Origin: Batillaria attramentaria
Taxonomy: Eukaryota; Mollusca; Gastropoda; Batillariidae
Direction of reading: 5' to 3'
NCBI GenBank assembly: GCA_018292915.2
Contig: JACVVK020000439.1
Location: forward strand, 487,001 to 551,000
DNA length: 64,000 nucleotides
Part shown: positions 54,701-64,000 of the stretch, in pieces
Layout of the letters: each line of letters opens with the position of its first letter
How positions within the stretch are numbered: the first letter of the stretch is position 1
Notes under the pieces: generated by a model
The model's input: only the letters and a program-made list of their open reading frames with translations
What the model was told of the DNA's origin: nothing
The model's database searches: none
Translations under genes and position numbers: made by a program

Positions 54701-57669
54701 ACCAGCATGTTCTGGGATGGTCTAGAAATTATTTTGCATCGAAATGCAGTATCTTTTCGCGATCTCTACAACTTGACATGTGGAAAGCGGGAATTTCAGT
54801 GGGTTTCGTTTTTGCCACTGACTCACACTCAGAAGCATAATGCAAAGATCTTGGAAACATAAAGTAGACTCCAGAGTGCAGTCCCTTTTCGGCGGGGCGT
54901 GAAAATGTGACTGCTTACACCCAGCGCCATTTTCAAAAGCGAAGACTTGTATGTCACATGAATCGATTTGAAAGGAAGTCTTGAATATCCGACCACTTTT
55001 CGTTTGGGCAAAATCTTTGCCAGCGGACAATTATTGTTGCGCTTTGATGGCACTGTTTACGTGGTACACTGATCCAACAGGATGTGAGTAAACGGCAAGG
55101 GGGTTGCACTCTGACAGGCCAAGGTGCACTCTCTGGGGCACAGAGTCTTTCAGTGGAAAGTACCTCTGTGCACGGTGGGGAAATGGCGCTCACTGCGCTA
55201 CCGTGACGGGCCTAAATTGTCTCGGTGCTCTCAAACACAAGGTCGCGCACTATGTCATCCTTGACCAGCTTTGAACCCAGAGGGATCCTCAATGGCGCAA
55301 GTGATGGCAGGCTGTCTTCAGAGTGAAAGTAGGCGTGTTTCTGAATCAGAGACATACATAACATGTCTCTGTCTGAATGGACAGATCTATTATTACATTC
55401 AGTCCTAGAGCACGGGTGTGTATGCTTTTGTAATCGTCTCTTATTCCACCACAAGGCAGGTACGTGATCGTCTGCACCGTGCAATAATACTTGCCTGCAG
55501 AGTGCAACACCTTGGCTAGACTCCAGAGTGCAGTCCCTTTTCGGCGGGGCGTGAAAATGTGACTGCTTACACCCAGCGCCATTTTCAAAAATGGCGAATT
55601 TTTTTTAGAAAAGCAGAGACTTGTGTGTCATATGATTCGATTTGAAACGAAGTCTTGAATATCCGACCACTTTTGGTTTGGGCAAAATCTTTGCCAGCGG
55701 ACAATTATTGTTGCGCTTTGATGGCACTGTTTACGTGGTACACTGATCCAACAGGATGTGAGTAAACGGCAAGGGCGTTGCACTCTGACAGGCAAGGGTG
55801 TTGCACTCTACAGGCAAGTATTATTGCACGGTGCAGACGATCACGTACCTGCCTTGTGGTGGAATAAGAGACGATTACAAAAGCATACACACCCGTGCTC
55901 TAGGACTGAATGTAATAATAGATCTGTCCATTCAGACAGAGACATGTTATGTATGTCTCTGATTCAGAAACACGCCTACTTTCACTCTGAAGACAGCCTG
56001 CCATCACTTGCGCCATTGAGGATCCCTCTGGGTTCAAAGCTGGTCAAGGATGACATAGTGCGCGACCTTGTGTTTGAGAGCACCGAGACAATTTAGGCCC
56101 GTCACGGTAGCGCAGTGAGCGCCATTTCCCCACCGTGCACAGAGGTACTTTCCACTGAAAGACTCTGTGCCCCAGAGAGTGCACCTTGGCCTGTCAGAGT
56201 GCAACCCCCTTGCCGTTTACTCACATCCTGTTGGATCAGTGTACCACGTAAACAGTGCCATCAAAGCGCAACAATAATTGTCCGCTGGCAAAGATTTTGC
56301 CCAAACGAAAAGTGGTCGGATATTCAAGACTTCGTTTCAAATCGAATCATATGACACACAAGTCTCTGCTTTTCTAAAAAAAATTCGCCATTTTTGAAAA
56401 TGGCGCTGGGTGTAAGCAGTCACATTTTCACGCCCCGCCGAAAAGGGACTGCACTCTGGAGTCTAGCCAAGGTGTTGCACTCTGCAGGCAAGTATTATTG
56501 CACGGTGCAGACGATCACGTACCTGCCTTGTGGTGGAATAAGAGACGATTACAAAAGCATACACACCCGTGCTCTAGGACTGAATGTAATAATAGATCTG
56601 TCCATTCAGACAGAGACATGTTATGTATGTCTCTGATTCAGAAACACGCCTACTTTCACTCTGGAGACAGCCTGCCATTACTTGCGCCATTGAGGATCCC
56701 TCTGGGTTCAAAGCTGGTCAAGGATGACATAGTGCGCGACCTTGTGTTTGAGAGCACCGAGACAATTTAGGCCCGTCACGGTAGCGCAGTGAGCGCCATT
56801 TCCCCACTGTGCACAGAGGTACTTTCCACTGAAAGACTCTGTGCCCCAGAGAGTGAACATAAAGATAGTTCACTTACCTCCCTTTGAGGGACAACGCGTA
56901 AGAGTTGTCTGCGCGCATTAGCGCGCATCCCGCAGATCTACGCAGTAATGGCAGTATGGCAGAAAGCCAGAAACCACGCAAAAATTCGGGCGTGCAATGG
57001 TGTGCAGCGCCGAATTGCTGTCAGAAGCGAACACCAGGAACGGGAAAACCTTTCTGTAGATTTCCCCCTTGAAAAATAGAGGTAGGTATGCCTACGATAT
57101 CGAAGTTGGAGCCAAGATCGGTATCGAAGTTGGAGCCAAGATTATGTTTTCTCCCAAACATAACACATAGCATCACACGTGAAAAACAAAATCGCCGCAT
57201 CCACGACGTGTGACTGGCGTAAATTTAGTATAGAATCCGCATGCTTGTAAAAAGTCTGTTTGTTTGACCCAACCCTACACTAGCCGCCGTAAAACATTTT
57301 AACAAAATAAACAAAAACGAAGATGTCAGCGACTGACAGGTGGTCTCCCCCCATATATTTCGCATGTGTTTTAGGCCTATGGAAAACATAAGACAGTACT
57401 CTCAAAGTTCCGGAGGACGAACGAAAGATCTAGTTTGGCTTTCACTGCTGTACGTAGGCTACGCAGTGCATTTCGTTCGATGTGTTCAAGTAAAACTAGT
57501 ACGGAACACAGAAAGATCGAATGTGCGAGAGATCCAAAGATGGACGCATCCGCTGAATACTTCCTGCTAACTCAGCATTAATCATATCTGCGACCGACGA
57601 TCCAGCAGATTCTATGTTGTGATATGGTTTTACAATGGTTAGAATGAAGTTCAGCCGGATGATTTTGTT

Positions 57670-57713
<44 letters not shown>

Positions 57714-57977
57714 CAGTGCAACGTGCCGCTAGCACAGTTCAAGTCAACGTTATTTGTAAAGTTTAAAAAAAAACACCACCGCCAACAAAACAACAAAAAC
57801 AACACCAAAACCTGATGTCTGCGCCTGCCACGTGTGTTTACTGCTGTTTGTTTGCACTGCATGCAAACCTCTTGATTTTTAAGAAAAGAGTTCTGTACAT
57901 ACCTACAGATTTCCCCCCCAACAGTATGTGAACTGGAACAAGTGCCGATGAACGTACCTGCCGCCGTATGAGTGACA

Positions 57978-58017
<40 letters not shown>

Positions 58018-59044
58018 CTGAATTTAGATGCAGGTAGACGCTAGCACAATTTAAGTCACCGTGATTTGTAAAGTTGTCAGGGAAAAAAAATTACGCTGTA
58101 TCTGCGTCAGCCGCGTGTGTTTACTGTTTGTTTACACTGCATGCACACGTACCACTTGAGGTCTTTTTTTTTTTTGACAAGAAAGCGGAAAAAAATGTTT
58201 GTTTTTCAACAGGAATACCAAAAGAAGTATTTCCCCGTTTATATTTGTCTGTTATTTGAACAATTCGGCGCAGAACACAATTGCATGCCCGGCTTTTGTG
58301 ATCGCTTTCCACTTTCCGCCATGCTGTCACTATAGGGGCCAGATCTAGGATGCGCGCTAATGCGGGCAGACAACTCTTCGCGTTGTCCCGCTATATGTCT
58401 CTCTTACGAGGGCAGGAGTGACGCGTCTTTCTGATTCCAAGGTCTAAGGCGAGAGAGAGAGAGAGAGGGTCTCTTCTCCGATACCAGTAAGCAATCGTCT
58501 GTCAGTCAGGTCTGCGGGAAGTAACTCTGTCAAAGGGGAACGACTTTATTACAAGAATTCATTCACCCATGTAGAACCTCGCATACGCCAAAAAGTTGTG
58601 ACGTCAACCAGCTAGGCGAGCTCACACGACCTCATGTGTTTGGGTTTTTGCAAGTGCATAGAGGCACGATAAGGGTTTTCAGTACTTTCTTTATGTCAGC
58701 ATGCTTGATGTCAGAGAGCTTGCGTTCCGGCGTGTGCGCGCGGGCTGCATACATGACACAACGACTACGACTGTGACTACAGCATGTCATTGAATGGAAA
58801 CAACATATTGGGCTGGTGGCCATCTTGTTTTAAGTTGTTTCTCTATAGAGAAACAACTTTATGAGACGGGGCAGATTTTGCTGCGCGCAGCAGCAAGTTT
58901 CAGTGATACAAAACAAGACTGTGACGTTTCTCCACACAATAATACTTTCACGCACATAGTGACGTAACGAAACCTGCGTCATAGACACTTGACGTGCACA
59001 CTATGCTGCTGCGTTCTTTTCGGCGGGAGTTGTGAGACGTGTGT

Positions 59045-59084
<40 letters not shown>

Positions 59085-60036
59085 ACGGATGTAATGATGG
59101 CTATCTCCTAAACCACCTCGTTGGAGGCCTTTTTACTTTGAGATAAAATGGGAAATCACCTTCTCCAGAGCTACTTTTCACGATTTTTAGCCTGCCGCAT
59201 TTTCAGATGAGTGATCGCCGATTTTAAAAAATCGGTCATGTTACGAATTTTTTCGAAAAAGTTGTTCAAATTCCTTCATTTTCTAGACTTTGGGAGTTCA
59301 CCCAATCACACTGCCTGTATTCGTGCTACAGCTCTGTAGCTCTGACTGGTTTTGTGTAAAAAAAATATTTCTGAGGTAGGGGTGGTTTGCACATAAGATC
59401 AAATATCTATGAAAAGACTATTGCAAATTACTTATCATCCCGCCGTTTTTGTCTAGTGTGACAACTGCACATATGACAGGAACTACTGCACCATTATAGC
59501 TTTAGCATTTAGAATAACTGAACTTTTAGATAAACATAACTTTTTCAAGTTTCTGCGAGAAGCACCTGTCAAAAGAGTTCCAAATTTTCGATTTCATAAG
59601 TACAATCCAAGGTATTCTAGTCCATGTTTCACCAGCCCTCTAGATCTTCCAGATTTTATGTAAACATTAATTCAGCCAGGGAAGTCACAAAAGCAACAGG
59701 GAAATCACAAGACATGCACAAGCATCATCTGTCATACCACCAGTGTGAAGCTGACGTCAAACGCTTAGTTCACAGACAAAATAAGCAAGTATCGTCACTG
59801 CCTCCGACATTTCACCAGCCCTCTAGATCTTCAAGATTTCATGTGAAAAATAATTCAATCGGGGAAGCCACAAAGCCAACAGGGAAATCACAAGACATAA
59901 ACAAGCTTCCTCAGACGATCGCAGTGCTAGAGGCTGACGTCAAAATGTTTAGTTCGCGGAATTGACGTCATCTCTCTCTCTCTGTATGACGACCTGCCTG
60001 AGGCTGGCGTCAAATGTTTAGTTCACGGAACTGACG

Positions 60037-60067
<31 letters not shown>

Positions 60068-61938
60068 GGAGCCAGGGTGGCCGAATGGTAGAGCGTTGGA
60101 CTTTCAATGCTCGGGTCGAGAGTTCGAATTCCGGCTTGGGCCAAATATTTGTGCTGGCCTTTCTCTCGTTGCCCCGTACTTGATATCACCCTTACGTGGT
60201 GGAAAAGGACGCTAAACTCCTAAACACCCACCCACTCTCTCTCTCTCTCTGTCTCTCTGTCTGTCTCTCTCTCTCTCTCTCCCCCCCCCCACCCGGCCCC
60301 ACCCCCAGTCACGTGACTAATCGGTCGAGGTCGTAGAGGATCTGAACTGGTAGAACTTGGAGAGGGGAGAACCGGCAACAATAACAACAAACAGACAAAA
60401 TAAAATGAAATTTGGAGAAATAACTTTGTAGGACGGGGGCCGTTCCTCCTTGTTTTTTTTTCTTCCTTCTTTGGTATCACTTTAGCTCGGCCCTGTCTTG
60501 GGCGTCGTCGCTGGAGCCAAGCGACGCGCGGACCCGGTACAGGGGTACGCACTCTAAATCATGAATCAGTTGAAACATCGGTTGATACGTTTCTATGTTT
60601 CGCATTAACGGTTGCACTCAAGACAAACTAAAGATTAAACAGTTGACAAAGTAGCACAAATTGTGACTGAAGAGTTTGCTAATCGCAAGTTCGTGAATGA
60701 CATACTAGTGGTAAACAGATTTCGTTTTCACACAAGTATAATATTTGCAGACGTAAAATGACAATGTTGTCCATGTCTTGGTCATCAGGTTCTGGTGTGT
60801 GATGCGGCCTACTTGAAAGCCAGGTACTCAGTTCTGTGATTTTCTCGGTAATAAAGTTTGCAGAATATATGAAATTACTTCCTAGGTTCATGGTTTAAAA
60901 AGATATTGTCGGAAATTAGCTGTTCCGATGTCTATCCAGTATCGCCGAAAACGCTGTTTGTAGGTAGAAATTTGACCATGTTGTGAAACTCCGCTTGTCA
61001 GTCTAGCGTACACAAACCATCCTTTTTTTGCGTTGATTTCAGTTTTTTGTTTTTTTTTCGTGTATAGAAGTAAAACGCAGTTGTCTGTGGGAATGTGCTA
61101 AACTACACTCAGTACCGTACGATACATACCTCATGATCACGCACAATGTACAGCTGTCTACGTACAACCAGGACGTGCAAACAGTCGCTTTATCACCAGT
61201 ATGTTTTCCATCTGTGTACCGCAGGCAAAGTGAGGCAACGCTCAATCTACGGGATGACAGTCGATGCTCTGAGAGTGAGTTGCTGTAACACGCGGAATGT
61301 ACTACCCTCCCCTCCCCCCCCCCCCACTCCACCCCCTGCGTAAAGTGCCCAGAGTCTAAGCAGCTTGAGGCTAGAAGTACCTCGGTTCTAAGCAGCTTAA
61401 GGCTAGACGTTCCCCGGGTCTAAGCAGCTTGATGCTGGAAGTACCCCGGGTCTAAGCAGCTTGATGCTGGAAGTGCCTCGGAGCGAAAGAAGCACGGGAG
61501 TACATGTGACTTATTACAGTACATGTGACTTATTACAGTACACGTGACTTATTACAGTACATGTGACTTATTACAGTAGATGTGACTTATTACAGTACAT
61601 GTGACTTATTACAGTAGATGTGACTTATTACAGTACATGTGACTTATTACAGTACATGTGACTTATTACAGTACATGTGACTTATTACAGTACATGTGAC
61701 TTATTACAGTACATGTGACTTATCACAGTACATGTGACTTATCACAGTACATGTGACTTATTACAGTACATGTGACTTATTACAGTACATGTGACTTATC
61801 ACAGTACATGTGACTTATTACAGTACATGTGACTTATTACAGCCTCCCGCCCTTAGCTTGTTTCCCAGCTACTTTCCAATTTTACTTTGTTTCTTGGCTA
61901 CTTGCCCGCTGTTAGCTGGTGTTCCGGAAATGTAGAAG

Positions 61939-61987
<49 letters not shown>

Positions 61988-63239
61988 GTGTTGTGTGTGT
62001 GACACAGAGTGTAAAGCCAAGCCCATGGAGGTGGCCTTCGTTGTGGACGCGTCATCCTCAATCTGGCCCCAGAACTTCACCCTGGGACTCAACTTCATCG
62101 AGGACTTTCTTGGACTCTTCGACATTGGCGACGAGAAGGTGAGTGCCCGGATCATATAACTTTTTGCTAAATCTGTGAATTCCCAAATCGGTTCAGTTGA
62201 AGATGAAGCATGTGAGCTGAGTGAAGCCCGTAACTGTCCTCCACCATCCCTCCAAAGTCTCCACAGTATCGCCTTTTATATTTGGGTTTGATGTTTAGGA
62301 ATTCTTGATGGCGGGGGGGGGGGGGGGGGAGGTCTCTCCAGGTGATCAGGGGTTCCATCCGGGTGATCGGGGGTTTCTCACCGGGTGATCAGGGCTCCAT
62401 CCGGGTGATCGGGGGTTCTCACCGGGTGATTGGGAGTTCCCTCCGGGTGATCAGCGGTTCTCTCCGGGTGATCGCTGAGCTACGAACGTACTGTGTTCAT
62501 TTGGAGCTGGTGTGAACCTTGTGGGACGTTACTACAGGTGCGTGTGTACCCGGTGCATGTGTATCACGTGCTGTATATGTCGCTACAGGTGCGTGTGTCC
62601 CTGGTGACGTACGGGGAGGTGGTGTACACTCAGGACGCCTTCAACTTCGGCGACTACACGAACAAGGGCCAACTGTTGAAAGCCATTACCGAGATCCCCT
62701 ACAGGAGCGGGCTGAGAACCAACACCAGTGGCGGCATCTGGTGAGTCGCACGTCGCTTTGGCGGCACCAGTATCATACGTAGGTCGTAGCTCGTTATCGT
62801 CATTGTCATTACAGTCATCGTCGCAATTGTGGTAGTCATCGTCGTTGTCATCATTGTCATCATCATCGTCGTCGTCGTCGTCATCGGCGTCATCGTCTTC
62901 AGCGGCAGCCTCATTTATTTGCATTCCACGTACAGGTTTATCGTGATGTTTGCATTATTAACGGTGTTTGACGAAGTGTTTGACATCATCCCTGCCTGCC
63001 ATCACTGATTCTTGTTGACCAGGTACATGCTGAGAGAACAGATGCCTCAGGCACGACCAGACGTTCGCCGCGTTGCTATAGTGCTCACGGACGGTAACTC
63101 TCAGGAGGCGGACCTGACGAAACAGGCGGCGCTGGATGCGCATGACGCCGGTGTAGGATCCGGTCCGGTCCCCCCTCTGAAGCAGTCCCCCGGGGGACCA
63201 ATTCGTGGCAAAAACTGCTCTATAATGGTCCCCCCTTAG
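51748..63239 (+). CDS. Second VWA gene (copy B), exons 1-6 only, disrupted in exon 6
   Basis: Exons 51748-51777, 60789-60823, 61225-61274, 62008-62138, 62589-62740 and 63023 onward match copy A one for one with the same phases. Exons 1, 2, 5 and the first 123 bp of exon 6 are identical; exons 3 and 4 carry seven amino-acid changes (for example DASSS instead of DASAS in MIDAS, still functional in pattern). After 63,145 the sequence leaves VWA and the frame runs through foreign, Pro/Gly-rich codons to a stop at 63,237-63,239. The product would lack the second half of VWA1 and all of VWA2. Intron 1 is 9.0 kb against 0.9 kb in copy A because of nested elements. Exons 7-12 are not in the window; they could lie beyond 64,000 if the foreign block is an insertion. 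Pseudogene or misassembly are both possible. Confidence 0.78.
52457..53120 (+). mobile_element. Element PQ, 664 bp, 9-bp target duplication
   Basis: Flanked by GAGTAATGC at 52,448-52,456 and 53,121-53,129. Copy A has the uninterrupted site once near 19,657-19,665. Starts CACTCTCTGGGGCAC and ends GCACTCTGGAGTCTA. A 112-codon frame on its minus strand (52,542-52,880) recurs in other copies but has no recognised domain. Confidence 0.88.
53292..54840 (-). mobile_element. Repeat family R2, copy f (inverted, truncated)
   Basis: Begins with the hairpin ATGTTGTTTCCATAGTAATG at a T run, and ends at AAGCATAATG without the other terminus. Confidence 0.8.
54865..56855 (-). mobile_element. Composite of three PQ units, palindromic, 9-bp target duplication
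   Basis: Flanked by AACATAAAG at 54,856-54,864 and 56,856-56,864. Length 1991 bp, within one base of 3 x 664. Calling the two halves of PQ P and Q, the order is Q- P+ Q- P- Q+ P-. The segment 55,127-55,795 (P+Q-) is the inverse of 56,182-56,855 (Q+P-) around a central P-. Outer ends equal the ends of a single inverted PQ. Confidence 0.88.
56956..57072 (+). pseudogene. THAP-type zinc-finger N-terminus, fragment
   Basis: A 38-codon frame from ATG reads MAESQKPRKNSG then WCAAPNC and GTGKPFCRFPP-stop. C-x4-C followed by F-x-x-FP spacing is the start of a C2CH THAP domain, a DNA-binding fold of P-element-type transposases and derived host genes. The frame stops at once, with another frame stopping a few codons later before a GTAGGT donor-like site. 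The second Cys/His pair was not seen. Either a decayed transposase exon or a captured host exon. Confidence 0.42.
57673..57711. repeat. (GT)n microsatellite
   Basis: About 19 GT units; a second run is at 57,981-58,017 in the duplicated part. Confidence 0.93.
58443..58806 (-). mobile_element. Repeat family R2, copy g (5' end only, inverted)
   Basis: Matches 13,479-13,835 inverted, ending ATGGAAACAACAT then TTGGGCTGGTGGCCATCTTG. Confidence 0.78.
59039..59083. repeat. (GT)n in R1c
   Basis: Counterpart of the (CA)n in R1a and R1b. Confidence 0.92.
60066..60234 (+). mobile_element. SINE inside R1c
   Basis: Full SINE in a (CT)n tract: GGGGAGCCAGGGTGGCCGAA to CACCCACCCA. Same insertion as in R1a and R1b, inverted with its host. 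Confidence 0.9.
61350..61485. repeat. 32-bp minisatellite, copy B, about 4 units
   Basis: Counterpart of 20,734-20,965 with fewer units. Confidence 0.85.
61501..61842. repeat. 19-bp minisatellite, 18 copies
   Basis: TACATGTGACTTATTACAG repeated with no length change (342 bp = 18 x 19) and more homogeneous than copy A. Confidence 0.95.
61939..62000. repeat. (GT)n at copy B exon 4 acceptor
   Basis: Longer than in copy A, with a GTTGTGTTGTG interruption. Confidence 0.92.
62336..62480. repeat. 21-bp minisatellite, copy B, about 7 units
   Basis: Same GGTGATCGGGGGTTCTC units as copy A, preceded by a poly-G run at about 62,311. Confidence 0.9.
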
Positions 63240-63340
63240 ACATCCAGCCTCGTTTCGACTGGTCCCCCTGGGCGATTTTGGTCCCCCTCGCATCCAAAAT
63301 AGGCCCCCTCTCGAACTGGTCCCCCTCTTTTCTAACCAAT
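63146..63340. mobile_element. Foreign block rich in GGTCCCCC, cutting VWA copy B exon 6
   Basis: Six or so GGTCCCCC/GGCCCCC units spaced 15-40 bases and a CCCCCGGGGGACC palindrome; unlike anything else in the window. Right limit not determined. Confidence 0.5.
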
Positions 63341-63412
63341 GTAGAGCTATGTCAGTATTTATTTTTAACTTTATTGTTATAGTGTGTGTCAACTCAGTAG
63401 AAACGTGACTCT

Positions 63413-63413
<1 letters not shown>

Positions 63414-63453
<40 letters not shown>
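63414..63453. repeat. (CT)n microsatellite
   Basis: About 19 CT units. Confidence 0.93.
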
Positions 63454-63455
<2 letters not shown>

Positions 63456-63487
63456 CCCCACACTTTCTCTCCTCCCCCCATCTCTCA

Positions 63488-63570
63488 AACACACACACAC
63501 ACACACACATTATGCACGCACGCACGCACGCGTGCACACTCACTCACGCACGCACGCACGCAAACACACA

Positions 63571-63626
<56 letters not shown>
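63488..63626. repeat. (CA)n / CGCA compound microsatellite
   Basis: CA 63,488-63,510, ACGC-rich middle, CA 63,578-63,626. Confidence 0.92.
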
Positions 63627-63627
<1 letters not shown>

Positions 63628-63712
63628 CTTTCGTTATATGTATAATTATTTTCATTTTTGTACAGAGATGTTATTCAAGATGATCTTGAACTGGGTCAAG
63701 GTTACAGTGTCA

Positions 63713-63960
63713 AATCTAAACTTTTAAAGTGATTTAACTTCGTAGATTTGCCGTTCTATGTAGCCTATACTTTTGTTTTTTTATTTTCTCTTTTTTTTTG
63801 TGGGATGAGAAAACGGTCGCCACTAAAAAACAAAAGTATAGGCTACATAGAACGGCAAATCTACGAAGTTAAATCACTTTTAAAAGTTTAGATTTGTTTT
63901 CTCTTTTTTTTTTTTTTTTTTTTGTGGGATGAGAAAACGGGTCGCCACGCTTCTTGACAC
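63713..63960. repeat. 70-bp inverted repeat with duplicated spacer
   Basis: The left arm 63,713-63,782 (AATCTAAACTTTTAAAGTGA...) is inverted at 63,825-63,894. The spacer, with GTGGGATGAGAAAACGG and GTCGCCAC, is repeated directly after the right arm at about 63,896-63,948. Order: arm, spacer, inverted arm, spacer. Confidence 0.85.
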
Positions 63961-64000
63961 GTCACGTGACTCGTGTCCAAACATGCCTATAATTATAAGT

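Larger units (their letters stand above)
56888..58389. mobile_element. DNA-transposon-like element with about 50-bp TIRs and a THAP-like fragment
   Basis: The left arm 56,888-56,939 (GGGACAACGCG, AGAGTTGTCTGC, GCATTAGCGCGCATCC, AGATCT) is inverted at 58,341-58,389. The inside has two (GT)n tracts and a 310-bp internal duplication (57,720-57,880 with 58,030-58,170) but no intact transposase. No target duplication was found. Confidence 0.65.
58832..60426 (-). mobile_element. Repeat family R1, copy c (inverted)
   Basis: Begins with the hairpin end and runs to GGAGAAATAACTTT. Joined to R2g by the same junction that joins R1a to R2c, so R1+R2 moved or was copied as a pair. Confidence 0.8.
51946..60550. 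mobile_element. TIR element R3 of copy B, filled with nested insertions
   Basis: The left arm 51,946-52,042 and right arm 60,473-60,550 correspond to the arms in copy A. A second R3-like arm is at 52,242-52,313. The interior holds PQ, R2f, the PQ composite, the THAP/TIR element, R2g and R1c. Confidence 0.7.

Overview
The window is animal nuclear DNA, most likely from a marine gastropod or another mollusc. This is inferred from intron-split genes with GT-AG junctions, a fibrinogen-related lectin domain, a secreted von Willebrand A (VWA) protein, CR1/L2-like LINE ends with TTATTATTA tails, a tRNA-derived SINE ending in CACCCACCC, and very dense (CA)n/(GT)n tracts and minisatellites. No prokaryotic gene, CRISPR array or rRNA was seen. 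Most long open frames lie in tandem repeats and are not genes.

Layout. 0.1-4.35 kb, minus strand: the first seven exons of an acyl-CoA dehydrogenase of the AidB/ACDH-11 type with a putative mitochondrial presequence. Its 3' end is outside the window, exon 4 carries a 1-nt frameshift, and its introns hold two large minisatellites. 4.6-7.6 kb: fold-back repeats, a LINE 3' end and a 26-bp minisatellite. 7.7-8.5 kb, plus strand: the last two exons of a fibrinogen-related domain, frameshifted and without upstream exons. Ten bases after its stop codon begins a 1.95-kb array of 47-bp and 31-bp units. 10.5-14.5 kb: satellites and interspersed repeats.

14.5-33.4 kb appears to be one unit of a tandem duplication. 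It contains a complete 12-exon gene (19,215-32,226) for a predicted 437-residue secreted protein with two VWA domains, both with complete MIDAS motifs; all exon phases agree from ATG to stop. The second unit starts at 33,396 in the same order and holds a second gene copy (exons 1-5 and part of 6). That copy is stretched by nested transposons: intron 1 grows from 0.9 to 9.0 kb, and exon 6 is cut at 63,145 by foreign sequence rich in GGTCCCCC.

The inserted DNA is itself informative. It includes: a 664-bp element with 9-bp target duplications and a matching empty site in the older copy; a three-unit palindromic derivative of that element; two non-autonomous families (R1, R2) sharing GTTGTTTC/GAAACAAC ends; a TIR element with a THAP-like zinc-finger fragment; a clean solo LTR with a 5-bp target duplication; and eleven copies or fragments of one SINE. 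An unidentified internal exon with a WWP motif lies at 49,121-49,665 on the minus strand.

Apart from the two VWA copies, nothing in the window indicates a shared pathway among the genes. Exon limits were read by eye from splice consensus, phase and family resemblance; repeat borders are approximate unless a target-site duplication fixes them.
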